Below are positions 31,652-40,697 of a DNA stretch of 64,000 nucleotides, piece after piece. Below the pieces are notes generated by a model, which worked only from the letters and a program-made list of their open reading frames with translations, was not told the DNA's origin and made no database searches. A program made the translations under genes and the position numbers. Origin of the DNA: Comamonadaceae bacterium OTU4NAUVB1 (lineage in GTDB: Bacteria; Pseudomonadota; Gammaproteobacteria; Burkholderiales; Burkholderiaceae_C); contig CP099605.1 of assembly GCA_024372625.1 (NCBI GenBank), positions 1,178,001-1,242,000 of the forward strand. Reading direction: 5' to 3'. Every line of letters starts with the position of its first letter. Within the stretch, counting starts at the first letter, position 1.

Positions 31652-32545
31652 ATGATCAGCGAACTCAGGACCTTCATCGCCGTGTGCCGCTACGGGACTT
31701 TCGCCGCGGCGGGGGAGCGGATCGGCCTGACGCAATCGGCCGTCAGCAGCCAGATCCGGCGGCTCGAGGAAAGCCTGGGCTTCGACCTCTTCGACCGGAC
31801 CAGCCGCTCGGCCGTCCTGAACGCCGCCGGGCACACGACCCTGCAGCGCGCCGAGGCGATCTGCGCGCTCTACGCCAAGCTGGGCGACGTGCCCGACGAT
31901 CCGTCCGAGGGCGTGCTGCTGCGCATCGGCGCCATCGCCTCCGTGCAGCCGACGCTGCTCGCGCGCGCGCTGGGAATGCTGCGGGAACGATTTCCGCTGG
32001 TGCGCGCGCATGTCGCCCCCGGCGTGTCGATGCGGCTGATGGACGAACTCGACGCCGGCCGGATCGACGCGGCGCTGATCATCCGGCCGCCGTTCGGCAT
32101 CCTGCCGGAGCTGACCTGGCAGTCGCTGGTGCACGAGCCCTACGTGCTGGTGGCGCCCGCCGGCCTGCCGGGCACGGACTGGCGCGCGTTGCTGGGCGAG
32201 CAGCCGTTCCTGCGCTACGACCGGGTGTCCTTCGGGGGACGCATGGTGGAGCGGTTCCTGCGCCGTGAAGGCATCGCGGTGCGGGAGTCGGTGGAGATCG
32301 ACGAGATCGCCGGACTGATCCACCTGGCCGCCAGGGGGCTGGGGGTCGCGCTCGTGCCCCTGGTCGAAGCGCATTCGCCCCTGCCCCGGGAGGCCCGCAT
32401 GATCTCCCTGGGCGCGTCGACGTTCTACCGCGAGATCGGGCTGCTGCAGCGCAAGCCGAAGGCGACGCCCGCCATCGTCGCCCATTTCGCGCAATGCCTG
32501 CGCGAGGCGGCGGAGGTGGCGGACGCGGCGCCGGGGACCCATTGA
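31652..32545 (+). CDS. LysR family transcriptional regulator
   Basis: A 297-residue LysR-type regulator. The N-terminal helix-turn-helix is ISELRTFIAVCRYGTFAAAGERIGLTQSAVSSQIRRLEESLGFDLF (residues 2-47), ending in the usual FDRTSR. A periplasmic-binding-protein-like effector domain follows (about residues 90-295). ATG 31652 is the family start. It is divergent from the flavin reductase gene and convergent, nine bases away, with the binding-protein gene, so the flavin reductase is the most likely target. Confidence 0.93.
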   Translation: MISELRTFIAVCRYGTFAAAGERIGLTQSAVSSQIRRLEESLGFDLFDRTSRSAVLNAAGHTTLQRAEAICALYAKLGDVPDDPSEGVLLRIGAIASVQPTLLARALGMLRERFPLVRAHVAPGVSMRLMDELDAGRIDAALIIRPPFGILPELTWQSLVHEPYVLVAPAGLPGTDWRALLGEQPFLRYDRVSFGGRMVERFLRREGIAVRESVEIDEIAGLIHLAARGLGVALVPLVEAHSPLPREARMISLGASTFYREIGLLQRKPKATPAIVAHFAQCLREAAEVADAAPGTH

Positions 32546-32554
32546 ACTCGCGCG

Positions 32555-33478
32555 TCAGCGCGCCTCGTACGCTTCCAGCGGCTTGTCGGTCGGGTCCGCC
32601 CAGGCCGCGCGCGTCAGTGCGTTGGCGGGCAGGCCCACCGTCAGGTTCTGCGGCGGGATGGGCTGGACGAACCACTTGTCGTAGAGCGCCGCGACCTCGC
32701 CGCTGCGGGCCAGCGCCACCACGCTGCGGTCCACCTGCCGCTTGAAGGCCGGGTCGTCCCTGGGCAGCATGATCGCGATGGGCTCCACGCTGAGCACCTG
32801 GTCGAGCAGCCTGTACCGGGCGGGCTCCCTGCTCCTGGAGATCAGCGTCGCGAGGATCTGCCCGTCGGCGGCGAAGCCGTCCGCGCGCCCGGTCTCCAGC
32901 AGCAGGAAGCCTTCGGCGTTGTCCTTGGCGAGGACTTCCCGCACGTCGTTCAAGCCCTCGCGCTGCAGCTTGCGCAGCAGCTGCACCGAGGTGGTACCGG
33001 TGGTGGCCGCGACGGCCTTGCCGGAGAGCTGTGTCGGCGTCGCGATGCCGGCACCCGCCCGGACCGCGATCCGGATGCCCTCCACGTACAGCGTGGGCGC
33101 GAACGCCACGTCCTTCTGGCGCGCCAGGTTGTTGGTGGTCGTGCCGCACTCGATGTCCACGGTCCCGTTCTGGACCAGCGGGATGCGGTTCTGCGGCGTG
33201 ACCAGCTGGTAGTTCACGGTGAGCTTGTCCAGCCGCAGCGCCTGCCTGATGTCGGCGACGATGCGCTCGCAGACGTCCACGTGGAAGCCGGCGTACTTGC
33301 CCGGTCCCAGCGTGAAGGACATGGCGCCCGAAGCGTCGCGCACGCCCATCGTGATGGCGCCCGAGTCCCTGATCTTCTTCAGCGTGTCGGTCTGCGCGGC
33401 GGCCATGCCGGGCGCGAGCCACAAGGCGATGGCGACGACGCCCGCGCAGCGGCGCGCCGTCCTCACGATGCCGCTCAT
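32555..33478 (-). CDS. Polar amino acid ABC transporter binding protein (GltI/AatJ-like), orphan
   Basis: A 307-residue solute-binding protein of the bacterial extracellular family 3. The signal peptide ends near GMAAAQ (residue 28). The start of the mature domain TLKKIRDSGAITMGVRDASG and KADGFAADGQILATLI-type middle segments resemble glutamate/aspartate binding proteins; NRIPLVQNGTVDIECGTTTN is a family hallmark. No permease or ATPase genes are adjacent, so it either uses another transporter or has another sensing role. It overlaps the VOC gene stop (ATGA). Confidence 0.87.
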   Translation of the reverse strand: MSGIVRTARRCAGVVAIALWLAPGMAAAQTDTLKKIRDSGAITMGVRDASGAMSFTLGPGKYAGFHVDVCERIVADIRQALRLDKLTVNYQLVTPQNRIPLVQNGTVDIECGTTTNNLARQKDVAFAPTLYVEGIRIAVRAGAGIATPTQLSGKAVAATTGTTSVQLLRKLQREGLNDVREVLAKDNAEGFLLLETGRADGFAADGQILATLISRSREPARYRLLDQVLSVEPIAIMLPRDDPAFKRQVDRSVVALARSGEVAALYDKWFVQPIPPQNLTVGLPANALTRAAWADPTDKPLEAYEAR

Positions 33479-33909
33479 TTCGCGAACAGCGAATCGAGGT
33501 TGGCGAACGACTTCATCTCGATCGCGTTGCCCGACGGGTCCAGGAAGAACATCGTGGCCTGCTCGCCGACCTCGCCCTTGAAACGGACGTAGGGCTCGAT
33601 GACGAACGCGGTCCCGCGCTCGACCAGCTTGTCGGCCATCGCCTGCCACCGGTCCATCGGCACGATGGCGCCGAAGTGACGCACCGGGACGTCGTGACCG
33701 TCGACGGCGCTGCTCTGGCGGTGGCCGCACTCGTCGGGCGCCAGGTGCGCCACGATCTGGTGGCCGTGGAAGTCGAAATCGACCCATTCCGGCGCGCTGC
33801 GGCCTTCCGGGCAGCCCAGCAGGTCGCCGTAGAAGGCGCGGGCCTCGGCGATGTCGCGGACCGGAAAGGCCAGGTGGAAGGGAATGCGGACGTTGGAGGA
33901 GTCGGTCAT
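33475..33909 (-). CDS. VOC/glyoxalase superfamily protein
   Basis: A 144-residue vicinal-oxygen-chelate protein. It begins PFHLAFPVRDIAEARAFYGDLLGCPEGR, the standard first beta-alpha-beta module, and ends with FKGEVGEQATMFFLDPSGNAIEMKSF in the second module. Candidate metal ligands are His12 and the late Glu. Relatives include dioxygenases and glyoxalase-like lyases; the substrate is unknown. It is first in a two-gene unit with the binding protein, joined by an ATGA overlap, with two inverted repeats in its upstream region. Confidence 0.85.
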   Translation of the reverse strand: MTDSSNVRIPFHLAFPVRDIAEARAFYGDLLGCPEGRSAPEWVDFDFHGHQIVAHLAPDECGHRQSSAVDGHDVPVRHFGAIVPMDRWQAMADKLVERGTAFVIEPYVRFKGEVGEQATMFFLDPSGNAIEMKSFANLDSLFAK

Positions 33910-33966
33910 GGCGTCATCGTCGGAGTGGTTGGGACGACGGGACTCTAGAGCGCACTGCCAACGAAG

Positions 33967-33983
33967 AAAAACGATATGTTTTT
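33967..33983. promoter_or_regulatory. Inverted repeat AAAAAC-N5-GTTTTT upstream of the VOC gene
   Basis: A perfect 6-5-6 inverted repeat in an AT-rich patch that stands out from the GC-rich surroundings. It is about 58-74 bases upstream of the VOC start and is followed at 33992-34008 by another 6-5-6 repeat. It is a plausible operator. Confidence 0.45.
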
Positions 33984-33991
33984 GCGCTGAG

Positions 33992-34008
33992 CATCGACGG
34001 AATCGATG
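33992..34008. promoter_or_regulatory. Inverted repeat CATCGA-N5-TCGATG upstream of the VOC gene
   Basis: A perfect 6-5-6 inverted repeat with centre 25 bases from the neighbouring AAAAAC-N5-GTTTTT repeat. It ends 11 bases from the stop of the AttH-like gene, so it could also form a weak RNA hairpin at that transcript's end. Regulator binding and a transcript-end role both remain possible. Confidence 0.35.
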
Positions 34009-34018
34009 AATCGCGTGC

Positions 34019-35239
34019 CTAGAGCCGCAGCCGCGCCACGTAGCCCGTCATCTCCAGGTACCCGCGTCCGACGCGCCGGCCCCCGGCGTCGAGCAGTTCG
34101 CTCGCGCCTTCCCAGTACACCGAGCCGGTCGAGGCGCGGCTGTCGAGCTCCTGGTCGGCCAGCAGGGCGCGCACGGCGAAGCGGCCGGCGGGCGTGTCGA
34201 CCTGCCAGCGCGTCGGATACACGGCCCGCGTGCGTGGACTGGTCCAGCGCGCCTGCGCCTCGAAGCGGACCTCGTCGGCGCCGAAGGTGCGCGCGGCGCC
34301 GTCGCGCGGCCGGAACGAACCGCCGGCCCACAACGCGCTGCCGTCGGCGCGGCGCAGGTGGAAGGCGGTCAGCGCGCTCCCGTCGTCCAGGTTCATGCCG
34401 ATCCAGTCCCACCCGACGGCCTCGGGGTGCAGCAGCGCCTCGCTCCATTCGTGGTCGAGCCAGGCGGTGCCGTCGACCTCGAAGGCCTGGCCCTGCAGCG
34501 TGATGCGTCCGCGCGTGGCGAGTTGCGGCTCGCTGTAGTAATAGCTCGCCTGGGACGGATCGGGGCCCTTGCGCGAGAGGCCGGCGCGGCCCTGCAGCAG
34601 CACCGGCTGGGTCGGCGCGAAGGTCAGCGCCAGGGCGAAGTCGCCGGCCGGTAGCGCGGCTTCGTAGTGGCCGTCGGCGGGCCGGCGCCGCAGGTGCCAG
34701 TCGCGCAGGTTCACGTCGGTGTCGCGCTCGCTCGCGCCGGCGACGCCGAAGCCCGCGCGCGCGATGCGCTCGTCGTGGCGCAGCCTGCCGTTCGCGCCGT
34801 CGAGGTCGGTGAGCGCGGCATGGGCCGAGACGAGCTGGCGCGCCGCGAAGGCCGAACGCATGCCGCGCGTGGCGTCCACGCGCGAGCGGAAGAAGGTCAG
34901 CTGGAAGCCGAACTCGCGCCCGGGCGCACGCCCGTCGGCGCGCGCCGTCGCCCGGCCGGTGATGTACCACCACTCGGTGCGCAGTTCGGGATGGCTGCCG
35001 AAGTCGCGCGGGAAGACCAGCGCGCGCGGCGGCAGCGCCGCCGCCGGGGCCTCGGCGCCGGACGGGACCGGCGCCGGTGTCCGGGTCGGGGTCGCCGAGG
35101 CGGGCAGGGCCGCGCCAGCCGATGGCGCCGCGCCGGCGTCGGCCTCCGGCGGCTCCGCCGCGGCGGCGCCACGCGCCACCGGCAGCGCGAGCAGGGCGGC
35201 CAGCACGGCACGGCGATCGCGGTCGAATCCGTCGTCCAT
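34019..35239 (-). CDS. AttH/CrtC-type lipocalin-like exported protein
   Basis: A 406-residue protein. A short signal with two arginines (DRRAVLAALLALPVARGAAAAE) suggests export, possibly by Tat. After an Ala/Pro linker the domain starts ALVFPRDFGSHPELRTEWWYITG and contains DGTAWLDHEWSEALL near residue 282, both hallmarks of the carotenoid 1,2-hydratase (CrtC)/AttH fold. Homologues lie beside LolCD/MacB-like ABC genes and are thought to handle a hydrophobic cargo in the periplasm. No carotenoid genes are near, so a CrtC enzymatic role is unlikely. Its start overlaps the permease stop. Confidence 0.85.
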   Translation of the reverse strand: MDDGFDRDRRAVLAALLALPVARGAAAAEPPEADAGAAPSAGAALPASATPTRTPAPVPSGAEAPAAALPPRALVFPRDFGSHPELRTEWWYITGRATARADGRAPGREFGFQLTFFRSRVDATRGMRSAFAARQLVSAHAALTDLDGANGRLRHDERIARAGFGVAGASERDTDVNLRDWHLRRRPADGHYEAALPAGDFALALTFAPTQPVLLQGRAGLSRKGPDPSQASYYYSEPQLATRGRITLQGQAFEVDGTAWLDHEWSEALLHPEAVGWDWIGMNLDDGSALTAFHLRRADGSALWAGGSFRPRDGAARTFGADEVRFEAQARWTSPRTRAVYPTRWQVDTPAGRFAVRALLADQELDSRASTGSVYWEGASELLDAGGRRVGRGYLEMTGYVARLRL

Positions 35240-37848
35240 CACCAGTCCTCCTTCACCGCCAGCACGGCGTCGCGTCCCGCCGCCGCGCGGCCGGCGATCC
35301 AGGCCGTCAGCGTGCCGGCCGCGACCACCGCCGCGCACAGGGCCAGCAGGCGCGCCCACGGCACCAGCAGGTCCATGGTCCAGTGGAAGCTCTGCGGATT
35401 GACCACCCGCACGAGCACGACCGACACCGCCAGCCCCAGCGCCAGCCCGGCGACCGCGCCGATCGCGGTCCACGCCGCGCCCTCGCCGGCGACGATGGCC
35501 AGCACCTGGGCCCGGGTGAAGCCCAGGTGCGCCAGCAGGCCGAATTCCTTGCGCCGCGCCAGCACCTGCGCGCTGAAGCTCGCCGCGATGCCGAACAGGC
35601 CGATGGCGATCGCCACGCCCTGCAGCCAGTAGGTGACTGCGAAGCTGCGGTCGAAGATGCGCAGCGAGGCGGCGCGGATCTGGCCGGCCGAACTGATCTC
35701 GATGGCGTCGCCCGCGAGCGCGCCCTCGCGCTGCGCCAGGGCCCGCACGTCGCGTTGCACGGCGCCCTCGTCGGCGCCCGGGGCCAGCCAGAGCGACACG
35801 TCGCTCGCGCTGCGATCGCCCGAGAGGCGCTCGAATTCGCGCGCTTCCAGTGTGATGGCGCCGAACTGGCGCACGTAGTCGCGCCAGACGCCGGCCACGA
35901 AGAACACCGGCGGCACCGGTCCCGCCGCCACGCCCAGCGCGCGCGCGAGCGGAGCGAATTCGCTGCCGGGCCGGGCCCCGTAGAGGTCCACCATCGCCTC
36001 GCTGACGTAGATGCCGATGCGCCCGGGTGGCACCGGCAGCACCTCGCCGACCATCGGCAGGGCGCGCGCCGGATCGTCCTCCAGCGGACGCGAGATGAGC
36101 GTCACGGCCGGTCGCGCGGGGTCCAGCAGCAGCGCGCGCAGGCGCAGCGTGCCGGTGCGCTCGACCCCCGGCAGCCGGGCGAGGCGCTGCACCACGTCCG
36201 GCGTGAAGGCGGCGGCGCCGTCGTCGCCGCCGGGTCCGCCACCGCCGCCGCTGCCCGCCACGCGCAGGTAGAGGTCGGCCGGCAGCACGACGTCGAGCCA
36301 CTGCGTGACCGAGTCGCGGAAGCTGGCCACCATCACCGTCAGCGCCACCGCCAGGCTCAGGCTCGCGACCACGCCGCTGACCGCCACCGCCGCCGTGCCC
36401 CGCATGCGGCGCGCGCGCTCCACCGCCAGCATCGGCAGCACGTGGCGCGACAGCAGTGGCGCGAGGCGGTCGTAGAGCAGCGCGACCAGCGCCGGCAGCG
36501 CGGTGATGCCGCCCACCAGCAGGAAGCCGACCGACAGGTAGGCCGCCACCGGCAGTCCGAAGACCGGCGGCGCGTTGGCGAGCGCCACGCCCGCGGCCAG
36601 CAGCGCCACCGGCGGCCACCAGGCGCCACCGCGCGCCGACCCGGCGCCCAGGCCCTTGAGCGTCTGCGCCTCGGGCAGGGCCTGCGCGGCGCGCGCGGGC
36701 CACCAGCCGCCCACGCCCGCCGCCGCCACGCCCAGCGCACCGTAGAGGGCGGCGGCCGTGCCGTTCCAGCGCAGGGTGGGCGCCACCCCGGCGAAATAGC
36801 CGCCGCCCAGGTCGCCGCCGAGCACCCGCAGCGCCAGCGCGGCCAGGCCGGTGCCCAGCGCGATGCCCGCGAGGCTGCCGACCAGCCCCAGCAGCAGCGA
36901 CTCCGCCAGCACCAGGCGCAGCCGTCCGCGCGGCGTGAGGCCCAGCACGCCCAGCAGGGCGAACTGCTGGGCGCGCTTGGCCACGCTCAGCGCCAGCACG
37001 GAGAACACCAGAAAGGCGCCGGTGAACAGCGCCACCAGCGCCAGCACCGTGAGGTTGACGCGGTAGGCGCGCGAGAGGTTGCTCACGCGCTGTGCCGCGT
37101 CGCCCGGTTCGGCGATCTGCACGTCGGCCGGCCAGTCGGGCGCGTCGCGCAGCCCGGCGATGAAGGCGGCGCGGTCGATGCCGGCGGCCAGTCGCAGGTC
37201 GATCCGCGTGAGGCGGCCGATGCGCCCGAGCAGTTCCTGCGCGGCGCCGATGTCCATCACGGCCAGCGCCGCGCCGCCGGCGCTGACGTGGCCGGCGACC
37301 TCCAGCGTCCGCCGCTGGCCCTGCCACAGCACGTCCAGGCGCGTCGCGTCCGGCCCGATCGCCTCGCGCGCCGCGGCGTTGAGGAACGCCTGGCCCGGCG
37401 AGACGATCGCCAGGCGCGGCGCGTCGTCGGCCGGACGCGGCATCAGCGCGGGCGCGAGGGTGGGGATCGCCAGCGCGTCGACGCCGACGATGCGCAGCGT
37501 CGCGGGCGCCGCCGTCCCGTCGTCCTGCGACGTCGCGCCGCCGACCCGGGGCCGCGCGATGCGCACCTGCGCTTCCACCACCGGACTGGCCAGCACGACC
37601 TGCGGGTGCGTCGCCACGCGGGCGAACACCGCCTCGTCGAAGCCGCCGCCGGCCGCCCGCAGCTCCAGGTCCGGCTGCCCGTTGACCGAGCGCACGGCGC
37701 TGGAGAACTCGTCGAGCGCCGAGGCGTTGATCAGGTGCACGGAAAACGCCAGCGCCACGCCCAGCATCACGGCGATGGCGGCGGCGGCGTTGCGCCACGG
37801 ATGGTGGCGCAGTTCCTGCCAGGAGAAGGTGACGAGCAGCGCGCGCAT
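35239..37848 (-). CDS. Giant FtsX/MacB-type ABC permease (AttFG-like, duplicated)
   Basis: An 869-residue inner-membrane permease with the duplicated FtsX layout. There is one N-terminal helix, a large periplasmic region, then three helices (about residues 265-400), a central pair of helices, a second periplasmic region, and three C-terminal helices (about residues 745-860). QQFALLGVLGLTPRGRLRLVLAES and RRKEFGLLAHLGFTRAQVLAIV are the paired cytoplasmic coupling segments. It works with the LolD-like ATPase 17 bases upstream. Such permeases act mechanically on periplasmic substrates instead of passing them through a pore. Confidence 0.88.
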   Translation of the reverse strand: MRALLVTFSWQELRHHPWRNAAAAIAVMLGVALAFSVHLINASALDEFSSAVRSVNGQPDLELRAAGGGFDEAVFARVATHPQVVLASPVVEAQVRIARPRVGGATSQDDGTAAPATLRIVGVDALAIPTLAPALMPRPADDAPRLAIVSPGQAFLNAAAREAIGPDATRLDVLWQGQRRTLEVAGHVSAGGAALAVMDIGAAQELLGRIGRLTRIDLRLAAGIDRAAFIAGLRDAPDWPADVQIAEPGDAAQRVSNLSRAYRVNLTVLALVALFTGAFLVFSVLALSVAKRAQQFALLGVLGLTPRGRLRLVLAESLLLGLVGSLAGIALGTGLAALALRVLGGDLGGGYFAGVAPTLRWNGTAAALYGALGVAAAGVGGWWPARAAQALPEAQTLKGLGAGSARGGAWWPPVALLAAGVALANAPPVFGLPVAAYLSVGFLLVGGITALPALVALLYDRLAPLLSRHVLPMLAVERARRMRGTAAVAVSGVVASLSLAVALTVMVASFRDSVTQWLDVVLPADLYLRVAGSGGGGGPGGDDGAAAFTPDVVQRLARLPGVERTGTLRLRALLLDPARPAVTLISRPLEDDPARALPMVGEVLPVPPGRIGIYVSEAMVDLYGARPGSEFAPLARALGVAAGPVPPVFFVAGVWRDYVRQFGAITLEAREFERLSGDRSASDVSLWLAPGADEGAVQRDVRALAQREGALAGDAIEISSAGQIRAASLRIFDRSFAVTYWLQGVAIAIGLFGIAASFSAQVLARRKEFGLLAHLGFTRAQVLAIVAGEGAAWTAIGAVAGLALGLAVSVVLVRVVNPQSFHWTMDLLVPWARLLALCAAVVAAGTLTAWIAGRAAAGRDAVLAVKEDW

Positions 37849-37865
37849 CGGGCTTTCGGCCGGGT

Positions 37866-38522
37866 TCAGCGCGCGATGCCGTCGATGCGCAGGTGCAGCA
37901 CGCGGTCGGCGCGCGCGGCGGCGGCCTCGGAATGGGTCACCAGCACGAGCGAGGCGCCGTGCTCGCGCGTCTGCGCCAGCAGCACGTCCATGACCTTCGC
38001 GGCGGTGGTGGGGTCGAGGTTGCCGGTCGGCTCGTCGGCCAGCAGCAGCGCCGGGCGATGCACCAGCGCCCGCGCGATGGCCACGCGCTGCAGCTGGCCG
38101 CCGCTCAACTGCTGCGGCAGCCGCGCGCCCAGGCCGGCCAGCCCGACCGCCTCGAGCATCGCCGCCACGCGCGGCCGCGACGCTGCCTCCCGCTCTCCCA
38201 GCAGCAGCAGCGGCAGCGCCACGTTCTGCGCCACGTCCAGGTGCGGCAGCACGTGGAAGGCCTGGAACACGAAGCCGACGTGGCGCCGCCGCCAGACCGC
38301 GCAGGCCTCGGCGCCGAGCGCGCCGATGTCGGTGCCGTCGTGGAGGACGCGGCCGGCGTCCCAGGTGTCGAGCCCGGCCATGCAGTTGAGCAGGGTCGAC
38401 TTGCCGACCCCCGATTCGCCGACGATGGCGACGAATTCGCCCGCCGCCACTTCGAGCGAGACGTCGGCGAACACCGTGGCGTCGCCGTAGCGCTTGGAGA
38501 GTCCCTCGATGGCGAGCGTCAT
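37866..38522 (-). CDS. LolD/MacB-type ABC ATPase (AttE-like)
   Basis: A 218-residue ATPase. Walker A is [12 protein letters not shown] (about residue 34), the signature [17 protein letters not shown], and Walker [17 protein letters not shown], the typical LolD/MacB set. It energises the giant FtsX-type permease encoded next. Its ATG overlaps the miaA stop by four bases (ATGA), tying translation of this transporter to tRNA modification enzyme synthesis. A role in lipoprotein release like true LolCDE is possible, but the AttH-like partner argues for a different cargo. Confidence 0.92.
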   Translation of the reverse strand: MTLAIEGLSKRYGDATVFADVSLEVAAGEFVAIVGESGVGKSTLLNCMAGLDTWDAGRVLHDGTDIGALGAEACAVWRRRHVGFVFQAFHVLPHLDVAQNVALPLLLLGEREAASRPRVAAMLEAVGLAGLGARLPQQLSGGQLQRVAIARALVHRPALLLADEPTGNLDPTTAAKVMDVLLAQTREHGASLVLVTHSEAAAARADRVLHLRIDGIAR

Positions 38523-39580
38523 GCCGTGGCCACCCGCAGGGCGTGCGCCACCGCCTGCGCGGCGGCGTCGGGCGCGTCGGCCGCGATCACCGTGCGCGCG
38601 GGCATGCCGCGCAGCCAGGTCGTCTGGCGCTTGGCGAGCTGGCGCGTGGCGGCGACGCCGCGCTCGCGCAACGTGTCCAGGGCGGCGTCGCCCAGGGTCG
38701 CCGTCGGCGACGAGGCCGCCGCCGCGTCGAGCAGTTCCCAGGTCTGGCGATAGCCGACGCAGCGCATCGCGGGCAGGTCGGGGTCCAGGTCGCCGCGCGC
38801 GCGCAGGGTCCGCACCTCGTCGACGAGGCCCTCACGCAGCATGGCGTCGAAGCGCTCGGCGATGCGCGCGTGCAGCCAGGCACGCTGGGTCGGCTCCAGC
38901 GACAGCAGGGCGGCGGGGCGCAGGCCTGCCGGCGCGGCGGGCGACGCTTCGGCCGGATCGTCGTCCCGGTGGGCGCGCTGGAAGCTCGACAGCGGCCGGC
39001 CGCTGGTGCGCCATACCTCCAGCGCGCGCTGGATGCGCTGGCTGTCGTGCGGCGCCAGCCGCGCGGCGGTCGCCGGATCGACCTCGGCCAGCCGCGCGTG
39101 CAGCGCCGGCCAGCCGTGCGCGGCGGCCTCGGTCTCGATGACGGCGCGCGTGGCCGCGTCGGCCGGGGGCATGGCATCCAGGCCTTCGATCAGCGCCCTG
39201 AAGTACAGCATCGTCCCGCCCACGAGCAGCGGCAGCCGCCCGCGCGCGGCGATCTCGCCGATCAGCCGCGTCGCGTCGGCGACGAACGTGGCGGCGCTGT
39301 AGGGCGCGCGCGGGTCGCGGATGTCGATCAGATGGTGCGCGACCTCAGCGCGTTCGGCGGCCGACGGCTTGGCGGTGCCGATGTCCATGCCGCGATAGAC
39401 CAGGGCCGAATCGACGCTGACGATCTCCACCGGCAGCGCCCGCGCGATGGCCAGCGCGGCGGCGGTCTTGCCGGCCGCCGTGGGCCCGGCGAGGGCGAGG
39501 TAGCGGGGGGGTGGTCCTGGCGTGGCGGAAGTCGCCGTGGACGCCGGTGGCGCGGCGACGGCGTCGCAAGAAAAAGGCAT
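38519..39580 (-). CDS. miaA: tRNA dimethylallyltransferase
   Basis: A 353-residue enzyme that adds the isoprenyl group to A37 of tRNAs reading UNN codons. The P-loop is [15 protein letters not shown] (about residue 31), followed by [17 protein letters not shown], the family hallmark, and [18 protein letters not shown]. The C-terminal half has [13 protein letters not shown] and [15 protein letters not shown]. The N-terminal ~25 residues are non-conserved; ATG 39580 is the first in frame. Here miaA heads an ABC transporter operon in place of the miaA-hfq arrangement seen in enterobacteria. Confidence 0.95.
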   Translation of the reverse strand: MPFSCDAVAAPPASTATSATPGPPPRYLALAGPTAAGKTAAALAIARALPVEIVSVDSALVYRGMDIGTAKPSAAERAEVAHHLIDIRDPRAPYSAATFVADATRLIGEIAARGRLPLLVGGTMLYFRALIEGLDAMPPADAATRAVIETEAAAHGWPALHARLAEVDPATAARLAPHDSQRIQRALEVWRTSGRPLSSFQRAHRDDDPAEASPAAPAGLRPAALLSLEPTQRAWLHARIAERFDAMLREGLVDEVRTLRARGDLDPDLPAMRCVGYRQTWELLDAAAASSPTATLGDAALDTLRERGVAATRQLAKRQTTWLRGMPARTVIAADAPDAAAQAVAHALRVATA

Positions 39581-39689
39581 CGGTCGAGGGTAGCAAAAGC
39601 GCCCCGACCCTCCTGCGCGCAGGCCCGCCGCGGTTGCCGGCGGCGCCGCCGGTGGCGTCGCCCGGCGTGGCGGTCGCCGGTGCCTGCCC

Positions 39690-40577
39690 TCAGATGGCCG
39701 GTGCGCTCTCGCCGGCCACCTGGGTGACCACCGGCTTCATCTTGAACAGCTGGGTCAGCGCGGCCTGGTACTGCGCCTGGCCGATCGAGTTGGTGTTGTG
39801 GTGCGAACCGCCCTCGACCAGCACGAACATCTTGGGCACCGTCGCGGCCTCGTACAGGCGGCGCCCCAGCGTCGGGTTGATGAGGCTGTCGGCCGTGCCG
39901 TGCACGACCAGCAGCGGCGACCCGATGTCCTTGACCCGGCTGATGGCCTCGAAGCGCTGCGTGATGAACGGCCCGAAGGGCAGCCAGCCCCACTTGAAGC
40001 TGCTGGCCACGTCGGCGATGGAGGTGAAGGTGCTCTCGACGATCACGCCGCTCTCGTCCTTGACGTTGGAGGCCAGGTCGATGCCGATGGCGCCGCCCAG
40101 CGAGTGGCCGAAGATGTAGCGGTGCTGCCGGGGATGGCGCGCGGCCAGCCAGGTCCAGGCGGCGCGGGCGTCCTCGCGGGCGGTGGCCTCGGAGGGCAGG
40201 CCGGCCGAACTCTTGCCGAAGCCCCGGTAGTCGATCGCCAGCACCGAGAAGCCCAGTTCGTGCATCCGCTGCATGCGCGGGGCGGAACCGGCGACGTTGT
40301 AGCGCGCGCCGTGCAGGTAGAGCAGGACGGGCGTGTCGGCCGACTCCGGCGCGCCACCGAGCCACAGGCCGTGCAGCCGGGCCGGCTCACCGGTGACCGA
40401 GGACTGGAAGTCGATCCAGACGTGCGCCATGCCCTCGGTCATCGCCTCGGAGTTGCCCCAGCTGCGGTCGCTGGGCTGGAAGATCCATTCGCGCTGACGC
40501 GCGTCGAGCGTCGAGCATCCGCCGGCAAGCAGCGCGAACAGTGCGATAACGGAGGCGAAGAGCGACCAATGTTTCAT
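39690..40577 (-). CDS. Alpha/beta hydrolase lipoprotein
   Basis: A 295-residue protein with a lipoprotein signal ending at LLAGGCS (residue ~19). An alpha/beta hydrolase core follows: [11 protein letters not shown] for the oxyanion loop, nucleophile elbow FGHSLGGA (Ser near residue 146), acid in [14 protein letters not shown] and catalytic His in EGGSHHNT. It resembles the ABHD13/BEM46-like peptidase S9-type hydrolases. The substrate is unknown. ATG 40577 puts the signal at the N-terminus; an earlier in-frame start (40637) would bury it. It lies between mutL and miaA on the same strand. Confidence 0.85.
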   Translation of the reverse strand: MKHWSLFASVIALFALLAGGCSTLDARQREWIFQPSDRSWGNSEAMTEGMAHVWIDFQSSVTGEPARLHGLWLGGAPESADTPVLLYLHGARYNVAGSAPRMQRMHELGFSVLAIDYRGFGKSSAGLPSEATAREDARAAWTWLAARHPRQHRYIFGHSLGGAIGIDLASNVKDESGVIVESTFTSIADVASSFKWGWLPFGPFITQRFEAISRVKDIGSPLLVVHGTADSLINPTLGRRLYEAATVPKMFVLVEGGSHHNTNSIGQAQYQAALTQLFKMKPVVTQVAGESAPAI

Positions 40578-40623
40578 GCGTTTGGACAGAGCCGATGGAG
40601 CGGCCGAAAGTTCCTGGCAATGC

Positions 40624-40638
40624 CATGCAACGTGCATG
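40624..40638. promoter_or_regulatory. Inverted repeat CATGCA-N3-TGCATG upstream of the hydrolase gene
   Basis: A perfect 6-3-6 inverted repeat lies 47-61 bases upstream of the alpha/beta hydrolase start, in the 120-base gap between that gene and mutL. It could be an operator or a small 5' UTR hairpin for the hydrolase transcript. No regulator gene is adjacent. Confidence 0.35.
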
Positions 40639-40697
40639 CCCGGACGCGGGAGGACAGCGGAAACCCCTATGTAGTACTTTGCTACGCTTTTTGTAGG

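Noticed and set aside
34019..35239. True carotenoid 1,2-hydratase (CrtC) function
   Set aside because: No carotenoid biosynthesis genes are present and the gene sits in an ABC transporter operon, so the AttH-like interpretation is better.
35077..38490. A plus-strand open frame of over 1100 codons opposite the ABC permease operon
   Set aside because: It is a compositional shadow of the FtsX-type permease and ATPase genes, which have clear motifs on the minus strand.
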